In this document: piece after piece, positions 56,801-64,000 of the stretch | How the letters are laid out: the number at the start of each line of letters is the position of its first letter | How positions within the stretch are numbered: position 1 is the first letter of the stretch | NCBI RefSeq assembly: GCF_029784165.1 | Contig: NC_073696.1 | Span: 246,631,971 to 246,695,970 of the forward strand | Reading direction: 5' to 3' | Length of the DNA stretch: 64,000 bases | From: Wyeomyia smithii | Taxonomy: Eukaryota; Arthropoda; Insecta; Diptera; Culicidae | Translations under genes and position numbers: made by a program | The notes under the pieces: generated by a model | Database searches by the model: none | Seen by the model: only the letters and a program-made list of their open reading frames with translations | What the model was told of the DNA's origin: nothing

Positions 56801-56814
56801 ATAAAAATCTGCAC

Positions 56815-56823
56815 ATACACACA

Positions 56824-56855
<32 letters not shown>

Positions 56856-56876
56856 TACACACACACATACATACAG
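56815..56876. repeat. (CA)n microsatellite
   Basis: About 60 bp of CA with a few TA interruptions, near the right end of family A copy 2. The histidine/threonine and cysteine/valine frames over it are artefacts of the repeat. Confidence 0.95.
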
Positions 56877-57079
56877 AAAATGCTCAGCTCGTCGAGCTGA
56901 GTCGAGTGATATATGCCATTCGGCCTTTTGGAGCACTTTTATACTTTCGGTTTTCCAAGTGATTGCTATACCTTTCTAGGAGAAAGGCAAAAAATAAAAT
57001 TCCACGTCATTTATTTGAAACATAATTATTTCATGTTATTTGCTTGTGTTGATGTACATTCATATGTGTTTTTATGTTA

Positions 57080-57285
57080 TGTTTCAAATGTTCGGTATAG
57101 TTTAGGTGTTGTCTAACAAAAATTTGTTATTTGAAGTGATGAAAAATCCAGCAAATATTATCAAGGTATATTTTTTTCTGAAAATTGAAGTGTCGTGTAA
57201 ATCTATTTAAACAAAAAGTAAGTTTGAATAAGAAAGGCTGAGTCTCACTGCTAGGTGGAATCATTTGGATTTTTAAATTGTATAT
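57080..57285. mobile_element. Family A right-end fragment, copy 3
   Basis: ATGTTCGGTATAG, AAAAATTTGTT, AAATCCAGCA and ATCAAGGT are followed by GAAAGGCTGAGTCTCACTGC and TAGGTGGA. This is the same order and orientation as 44323-44500 in copy 1. With the inverted end at 54153 it gives copy 2 plus copy 3 matching termini in opposite orientation over ~3.1 kb. Confidence 0.65.
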
Positions 57286-57289
57286 AACA

Positions 57290-57660
57290 TTTGGTGTTTC
57301 CATATTACGCTTTAAAAAAAATTTCAGCAGTTTTAAAAAATATTGTAAACAATATTTTCAATGCTTTTGTTTTCATGCACAGACTCAGGTTAGATTTTTC
57401 AAGCACTTTAACTTGCTGTCAAAATTTTTCAAAGCTATGACATTTTGAAATAATGTCCATTTGAAAAACCGACGAATTTTTGAACTCAGAAAGAGTCAAC
57501 CTAAGCGCAATACAAAAGTACTGTTTCAAAATTTAAATCAGTAAACTGGTACATCTTTTTCTGTGGAATTGCAGTTGATTCACCTCTGTTTCTCCTTTTA
57601 TTTTTTTTCGCTTTTCTTCTTTTTAATCTTTTTGTTGTATGAGAGTTCGACTGTTGGGAA
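57290..57660. other. No recognised gene
   Basis: A+T-rich, nothing recognised. Confidence 0.4.
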
Positions 57661-57665
57661 TTGTA

Positions 57666-57832
57666 CGATGTTTGGTTATAATTTCGGCTGAGCAGTCTTG
57701 AATAAGTAGAACGATCTGGTTTTTTACTGTCCGACGTTTCGTCACTGATCAGTGACGAAACGTCGGACAGTAAAAAAACCAGATCGTTCTACTTATTCAA
57801 GACTGCTCAGCCGAAATTATAACCAAACATCG
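57666..57832. repeat. Near-perfect 167-bp palindrome
   Basis: The left arm starts CGATGTTTGGTTATAATTTC and the right arm ends with its exact inverse. The arms are identical over 83 bp except for one extra A in a homopolymer (T6 against A7), and they meet at GTCACTGATCAGTGAC with no spacer. Both strands carry GTGACGAAACGTCGGAC next to the centre. The sequence could fold into an 83-bp hairpin. Confidence 0.95.
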
Positions 57833-57904
57833 TTTAATCTTTTTCTTACAAATCGATTTGTCATCACTAACCCAGTAACCCAGTCACCACTTTTGTCTCT
57901 TGTC

Positions 57905-58035
57905 GTATACTAACTCTTTCGTACGGCACCGTAAACTATAAACAAATAAATTAAATTAAATCATTGACCCGCGCAGGTAAGTTCCGTTACACACTCAGCT
58001 GTGTTTAACTGAACGCCTGTTGCCTAAGCGTTACA
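57905..58035. repeat. Inverted copy of the repeat at 48140-48275
   Basis: TATACTAACTCTTTCGTACG, GCGCAGGTAAGTTCCGTTAC and CTGAACGCCTGTTGCCTA are the reverse complement of parts of 48140-48275. It directly precedes the LTR-like segment beginning near 58040. Confidence 0.6.
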
Positions 58036-58039
58036 TTAC

Positions 58040-58370
58040 ACTCCGCAAGGCATGGTAGCGATTCAAACAGCACGCAAAATGCAGCGTTGCAATTCTGATG
58101 CTCGTCACTTCAGCTGTTTCCAGTAGGAGCCCAAGTTGGCCATACATGTACACTCATAGAGTTAAAGCATTTCGGCAATTGCATTTGCCTATAAAAGCAA
58201 TGAATTTTCAATAAAGAATCAATAATTATTTTTTAGCATTCCGAAGCGACTGGTCTACTCCAGTTCGGCTCACCGGATTAGCTTGAAGGACAAAAGGGTC
58301 TTGTCAATGCGAACGGTTTTGACTTTCGTCAACTCCGTCACCGCTAAATGAGAAACCTCCCGTCGTAGTT
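58040..58370 (+). mobile_element. LTR-like sequence (BEL/Pao-type, tentative)
   Basis: A TATA box (CTATAAAAGCAATG near 58191), a polyadenylation signal (TCAATAAAGAATC near 58210) and then GAAGCGACTGGTCTACTCCA, GTTCGGCTCACCGGATTAG in this order are the layout of an LTR with U3, R and U5. Part of it recurs inverted at 38150-38250. No internal gag-pol region is adjacent, so it is a solo or broken LTR. The exact TG..CA ends were not fixed. Confidence 0.5.
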
Positions 58371-58547
58371 CTCCCAAAAATCCGCCGATCGTTCTTAAAT
58401 AGTACAGTGCATCGTTTTAAATAGTAATAGCGATAACATCGTTTTTAACTAGTACAATAGTACTTGTAAATAGTACACTTTTCATATCACAATTCTCCAA
58501 CATATTTTATATGTCATATATCATTCTATATTATTCTCTATCATCAT

Positions 58548-58881
58548 AGGCACCAACTTCAGGGAGGCAAGGCACTTTTTGCCCCTCCTTTATTTTTCCC
58601 GAGCAGCAACGTATCACTTTGCCCCCTCAATAATACTAGAAAATTGACGTTTTCTCGTTTTCCTGATAGTTTTATTTGTTATTTTTAAATTTTGCAACCC
58701 TCACACAATTTTGCATAATTTCGGTCTATGATAGTTACTTTCAAAACTGCCATTCCAATCACTTAACGTCAAGACGTATCGCACGCAAAAGTTTTAAGCA
58801 ATATATTTCTAAAACCAGATAAATCAGATTTTTTTGAAGCTCTTTGCCCCCTCAATAATTTAATGAAGTCGGCGCCCATGT
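58548..58881. mobile_element. TIR element, ~334 bp
   Basis: CATAGGCACCAACTTCA at the left and TGAAGTCGGCGCCCATG at the right are inverted repeats of 17 bp. Just inside, TTTGCCCCCTCAATAAT occurs at about 58620 and 58849. The ends resemble widespread hAT-type MITE termini, but I could not find a convincing target duplication. Non-coding. Confidence 0.55.
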
Positions 58882-58884
58882 TTA

Positions 58885-61005
58885 TGATCATATTCATAGT
58901 TTGGTGGAGATTGGGTTAGCCGTTCCGGAGTGATGACGGGACATATATACAAACATAGGATCACCTCTTTATGGATAGATTTTGTAATTCAGTTGACCTT
59001 GATTCGTTTTACTAAGCCAAATCATTTGAAAGTTACCCAATTCGAACAGGATTAAATAAAAAAAAAATAACTCTGCCGAATACTGGTGAGAACATTAAAT
59101 GATTAACAAGGATTACCTAGGGGTTTTCAGGGCCACTAAAGTTATTTTTTATGCTCTAAGTGGTTTAAAAAATCGGCTTGCGAGAAGTGGCATTCATTCA
59201 CAATAATTTTTAAATACGTGGTTTGACATTTCGAAACTTAAAAGTAACATTTACGAACCTCCTTTCTGTTATTACTGCTATATTTTGTGCATCTCAAAAT
59301 TATGCTACTCTGAAAGCTTTACAAGCGATGTCGTAGTCTGACGGAATGATGGTTTTAACAAAATAATAAGCACGCCTCCAAACGATTCGTTATAAAACGA
59401 CAGGTGACAATCAATGGTGTACCCCTCACCCGGACGGTAAATTTTTGCCAGACTAATCAAAATTTGTCACCAGAACATAGCAAAAGAAATAAAGTCAATT
59501 CGACACCAGAATACGAGACCAGCAGCAGTCGAACACATGCAAGAGAACGAGAGTATAACTGTGCAAAATTTCATTAGCTTGTTACAGGATTAGTATGATG
59601 CTGCAGATGGATTTCTCGGTTGGTCCAGGTCTTTTCCTCACCGGCAATTTGTATGCCACACGAGACGAGTGTCTTACTTCCAATTTGGTGTGTACGTGTA
59701 GCAGCAGATTCCTGGCAAGCAAGAGGCAAGGCAAACGAACGCGCGAAAGGATCGGTAATATCCCCGGAAATCGATTTCATTTGCGATTCAGCACGGTGGA
59801 AGTGTGATGATACAATTTCCTGCTTCCTTTATTTTGTTTCGTTTGTTCTGCTTTGCACTGATTGAATCAACATGATCCCAAGTCAGGGCGCGTCGCTCGC
59901 TAGATAGAGGTGAGAAGTGAACTCTTTTGGCACTGTCTAAATTGAGCTTCAGTATCAATGTTGTTTATTTCCAGGAAGGTTTTTGCCAGTGGCTCAAAAT
60001 TGTAGCTTTGTCAACTGCTTTTCCACAGCAAACAGCTACAGCAGTTTTTGCATATTCAACAATTTTGCTCATGACCAGGTCAGCTGGCATGGGCAACAAA
60101 CAGCTCTGAAATAGTCATTAGAAACGACTCAACTAACTGGCGGTCACATGCTAATTACCACCACCAGCAGTCGTCGCTTTTGACGGGTTACACGGAAATT
60201 GAAGTTTAATTCTCACTACGCAACCAGTTTTCCTTGGCGTCCACAGCTGAAAATTTTACCCCCTCTAATTACGGTAACTACAAAGCACAAAGGTCATTTC
60301 ATTAGGGCAAAACCTTGGCATTGGCTATATTGGTTCATTTCTTCATAAAAGTGTTCCCAAGGGTGCGCAACGATAATTTACGATAGGGTAATATTTTTGA
60401 GGCACCTTTTCACGCGAAAAGATTCATGGCTAACATACACGTTTTTCCTTTCCAGCCGTTATGACCGGTGGCGAAAATGGCCTATTCACATGAAACTTTG
60501 CTTCAGATTTCGTTCATGTTAGCTATCCTCTAAATCTAAACACTCAACAAGGTTCGTTATTCATCAAAATCCACATAATTAAATGGCTTTATTTTTTTTG
60601 TACGTGGTTTTGCGTGAATAACTTCCACTTTTGAAGCCCAATCTAATCGATGATTTATTATTTATCGTGTTCACATCCACTAACTATCTAATATATATAA
60701 GCAACTAGTTGGCCCGTTGTGGCTAGCCACTTTCAAACGCATTTTGGACTATTAAAAGTTGGTATTTAATATTAAATGATAAATTATTACATAAAATATC
60801 GAGTTGAAGTTCAAGATGTAACTATGACACTACCGACAATTCGATGCAGATGGCCAACGCTGGTGTAAAACTTAATTGATTATCTGAACTGCGATTAATC
60901 CTTCGTTCAGTAAATCATGAAAACGCTTGGATTGATTGCTAACTTGAAAACGAATTTACATCTCATTTCTTATAGGGATCAACTGCACAGCTTTTTCTCC
61001 AATAT
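58885..61005. other. No recognised gene
   Basis: 59400-60500 is less A+T-rich and has few repeat features. Its frames (59595-59865 plus and antisense, 59927-60109 plus) have no recognised domains. Could be single-copy host sequence. Confidence 0.4.
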
Positions 61006-61009
61006 CTAA

Positions 61010-61156
61010 GGGGCCATCCACATTCCAAGTGGACAGATTTTTGTCGATTTGGGCCCCATCCCCCTCCGTGTACAACTGCACATATAAATTCTTTAAAAAA
61101 ATTTTTATGGACCGTGGACATTATACAAAAACGTCCACGTGGAATGTTGATGGCCC
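61010..61156. mobile_element. 147-bp MITE with TAA duplication (PIF/Harbinger-like)
   Basis: GGGGCCATCCACATTCCAAG at the left and GTGGAATGTTGATGGCCC at the right are inverted repeats, and both sides carry TAA (61007-61009 and 61157-61159). A 3-bp duplication with GGGCCAT-type ends is typical of PIF/Harbinger MITEs. Non-coding. Confidence 0.7.
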
Positions 61157-61159
61157 TAA

Positions 61160-64000
61160 AGACTTTTCTCCATAAATTCTTTTTTTTTCGAAACATTATT
61201 TTCTAAAATTGTTTTTTTAATTTCATAACTTGAATAATAGTTGATTTTCTCAATTGTTTGTTAGTCTAATTAAACTAAACTTACAAAATAATTAAAAATG
61301 AATGTGATTGAAAAAAAGAACAATATACAAAAACCTGCTTAAGAAAAAATATTGGATTGCTGAAGAAAATATTCACACATGTAAAAGTTTGTCCCTGCAA
61401 TTTGTTGATAACCCTAGCAAAGCTTGGAACAACTGAGTACTGTTCTCATTTAATCATTGATGGGTAGTTAAAATTACTCTCTAATACTCCGCTATAACTT
61501 CACACATGATAAATGACGCTCATGAAACATCTGTCATCTACGTTCGATCACAAAAACCTTTTTCTAGTGTTTTATAATGACATTATAATCCTCATCCCAT
61601 CACAACCATCTTTGTCTACTTCTTCGTTTTCATCTTTTTCTAAATAAATAAACAAATATCATCTGATAAAAAATAAAGAAAAAGTTGGCTTACAGTAGCG
61701 CATTCTTAAGATAGTAGGTAAACCAATATTTATTTTTAAAACTCTGAAGATTTTATGTCGATATTCCGAAATATCTTAAATCAAAACAGTTGATCAGATT
61801 TTACACAATGTTTAAAAGTCATGACCAATAGCATTATTACTACGTATACTCAAAGGATTAATTTGGGGTAAAATATGTGCAGCATGTCTGTGTAGCTTAA
61901 AATGTCTTATTTATTTTTCAAAAATTGAAAAAAAATATATTGCTCTATCTTGAAGTACAACTTCTTGAGAACATTTTTGTAAATTTTCCTAGAGCTTTGA
62001 GCATTAGGGAGAAAGTTGGATAGATTCCAAGTGCACCTCGTCACGGCGCCATTAGCCAAACTTGAAACTCGATATGGTGTTTTGCAAAAAATGGCTTTGC
62101 CGAGTTACAGCCGGTTTTTTTCAATTTAATGATTTATGATCGTTATTAACGTCTTCGGAAGTAATTGATATTTTTAATAAACAAATAACTTTTTGTTATC
62201 GAATAACTGTACTTTTAGAAAACTACAATTTCAATGCATATAAAAATTGTTACACACTTTGAAAAAATCCAAACTGCTTGTTTTCTCGAGCAAAAAGGTT
62301 TGTAATTCCCATCATGTTCTTGAGTTTTTTTATAGTCTATCCTTAATGAATTATAACGGGTACTGCCTTATTTCATCCCTTGACAACCTAATTTTGATGG
62401 CAATGCAATGACATTACAGAACTTATTGTAACTATAAAGAAACGTTCATAATCAACTGACAGTGGATATTATGTCTTTCTTACATCTTAAGATTGCCTTG
62501 CGCCCTTTATTACGTTTTTGGCGGTTTTTGTCGATGCACCTGCATGAGAACCTTTAGCCATGTGCTAATATAACACGTGTGCCGAATATTAGTTAAGACG
62601 CAGTTAGCTTTGATTTCCTTACGACTAGCTTCATTCTTCATACCAGGCGAGAGGAGGTGAGTGGAGGACTAAAGGAACAGGAGTGTTTGCGTTGCCACAC
62701 ACAAAAAATAACAAACTTTAGTGTACCTCAGGTTCAGAGTTTGCTTGGGAAAAAGACAATTTGAGTAACTTTCGTTTGTCGTGCGCGTGACTGAAAGACA
62801 AGCAAACTATATATATATTCCGATTTTGCTCCATAAAAACTTTTTCTCTTTTTTAAATTTCGATTAAGTGCCCAAAAATGCGGACATGTGTTCTTGTGCG
62901 AATTTTCCATTAATTTTTTTATCCTTCGGACAGTTTGCTCAAACTCACAGCAACAAGCCCTCGAGCAAAATAATCAAAAGTTCGAAAAGACAGCATCAGC
63001 GGTAGAAAAAGCAATCCCATCCAACTCTTAACCACCAATTTGTCACCATTTTTACGATCTTCCTCAATATCGGCCCTTCGCCTCCCCGCACTCACCCAAC
63101 CAATAACGCGCGAGCAGCTGTTTGAGAAGTGGATAAAATGGCTAAAAGATTCTCCTATTCCTCACAATAGAGCGACCCGCTGGAGCAGGCCAAAGAAAGG
63201 ATACTTCAGGGAATCCCGAACCTACTTCCGCCGCCGAGGGGGCGGCATTTTCACTCAATAAAGCAGATTGTCCACCGGCGCGCCATCCTTGGCGGCTTCC
63301 GGACAGTTCGGAATGAGAAGTGACAGCGCTGTGTAAACAACCCGATTGGACATCCGTCCCTCGGGTTTTGTGAACTGAAATTGGTGACATTTGCTTTGGA
63401 ATTCTGTGTCATCGAGTTTGTCAATAGCAGAACGCCCACCCCCGCGCACCAACAATGGTTTAATTATGTTTCAATCAAGGATTAATCTTTGTTGAGTGGT
63501 GGAGGCTTTTGACGGAATTGTTTCTTTTTTTTTTGGTTCTAATATTTTTTCTTTATTTTGTGTTATCTTTACAGCTGTGTATTGCTGAAATATCTTCAAC
63601 CTTTTGAAAGTAAAGCTTTATATTTCCGCTTGTTAGTTTTGCGAAGAGAGCGAGGGGTAAACAAAATGTCTAACTCTACTATTGATAAAAGAACAACTTT
63701 AATTCGATTCTGATTTCGTGGGTTAGATAGGATTTGAGCTGGCATTTATATCTTACACATTTTTGACGTAGAGCTACAACATCTCTCAGAAACTGCGGCC
63801 AATGTAAAAAAATATTTTCGATTTCAAATGCTAATAACTGATCTATAGTTTTGAATGGATTTGCCTCGTTCTTGCAGCAAACGATTAGAAAATCATCTAT
63901 GTATCCCCTCAAATGAAGAAAGTTCTAATTTGAAACGCACGTCAAAACGCACTTTTTGGCCTTTGATTAGTCGCTCTTAATAATTTCTTTCCCTAGCACG
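61160..64000. other. No recognised gene
   Basis: 61200-62600 is very A+T-rich. 62930-63460 is richer in G+C with several overlapping short frames on both strands but no recognisable domain. Near 63750 the minus strand has GTAGCTCTACGTCAAAA, a relative of the GACGTAGAACTAC motif at 15501. The 77-codon minus frame 63679-63912 probably belongs to that repeat family. Confidence 0.4.

Larger units (their letters stand above)
54153..57000. mobile_element. Unclassified element, family A, copy 2 (inverted)
   Basis: Left end AAACCTAAATTAATCCACCT followed by AGCGGTCAGACCCAGCC is the inverse of the right end of copy 1 (42838-44512). Near 56960-56993, GATTGCTATACCTTTCTAGG followed by AGAAAGGCAAAA is the inverse of the left end. 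The interior holds ~124-bp tandem repeats, a second set of longer repeats and a CA microsatellite. Each end can form a hairpin. No protein recognised. Confidence 0.55.

Overview
This window looks like accessory chromatin from a mosquito, most probably a culicine of the Aedes type. The DNA is A+T-rich and gene-poor. It is filled with transposon families typical of mosquito genomes: an intact two-ORF I-superfamily (Loner-like) retrotransposon, jockey- and R1-like fragments, Tc1-like DD37E transposase remnants, a DD34D mariner remnant, tRNA-derived SINEs, LTR pieces and many TIR-bounded non-autonomous elements. The species assignment is an inference from this repeat content. I could not recognise a single-copy host protein gene anywhere.

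Layout. 1-2.7 kb: end of a pogo-like element, a jockey fragment in two opposite orientations, and a small TIR element with an ACGCGGATTCCGGAATTT array. 3.7-6.6 kb: a decayed DD37E transposase gene split by a 1.86-kb TA-flanked TIR element that carries a long CA microsatellite. 7.6-8.3 kb: R1-like remnant. 11.8-14.1 kb: an 87-bp MITE, an old retrotransposon 3' end and a mariner pseudogene. 15.5-17.15 kb: an unusual duplicated block with TATA boxes and AATAAA signals but no ORF. 17.2-18.4 kb and 21.5-28.3 kb: two long-armed foldback elements. The second has 8-bp target duplications and is split by the complete 5.86-kb retrotransposon. 20.1-20.8 kb: TTAA-flanked MITE.

28.3-35.2 kb is comparatively free of recognisable transposons (one SINE at 32.4-32.6 kb) and may be intergenic or intronic host DNA. 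35.2-41.7 kb holds a pentanucleotide repeat, a TIR element with a tRNA-like insert, an inverted LTR piece, a second decayed DD37E transposase and a hAT-like element with 8-bp target duplications. 42.8-48.7 kb: an unclassified element, SINEs, nested TIR repeats and an RT fragment. 48.7-52.9 kb: little recognisable. 52.9-58.9 kb: a 132-bp retrotransposon 3' end with 17-bp target duplications, a large element full of ~124-bp tandem repeats, a near-perfect 167-bp palindrome, an LTR and a MITE. 59-64 kb: mostly unassigned, with a PIF/Harbinger-like MITE at 61.0 kb.

Only the retrotransposon at 22.4-28.3 kb has intact coding capacity: a Gag-like ORF1 and an endonuclease/reverse transcriptase/RNase H ORF2, overlapping at a stop/start. 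Everything else is non-coding, decayed or non-autonomous. The main biological interest is the nested insertion history, which can be ordered from preserved target duplications, and the long inverted repeats, which could form hairpin RNA if transcribed.
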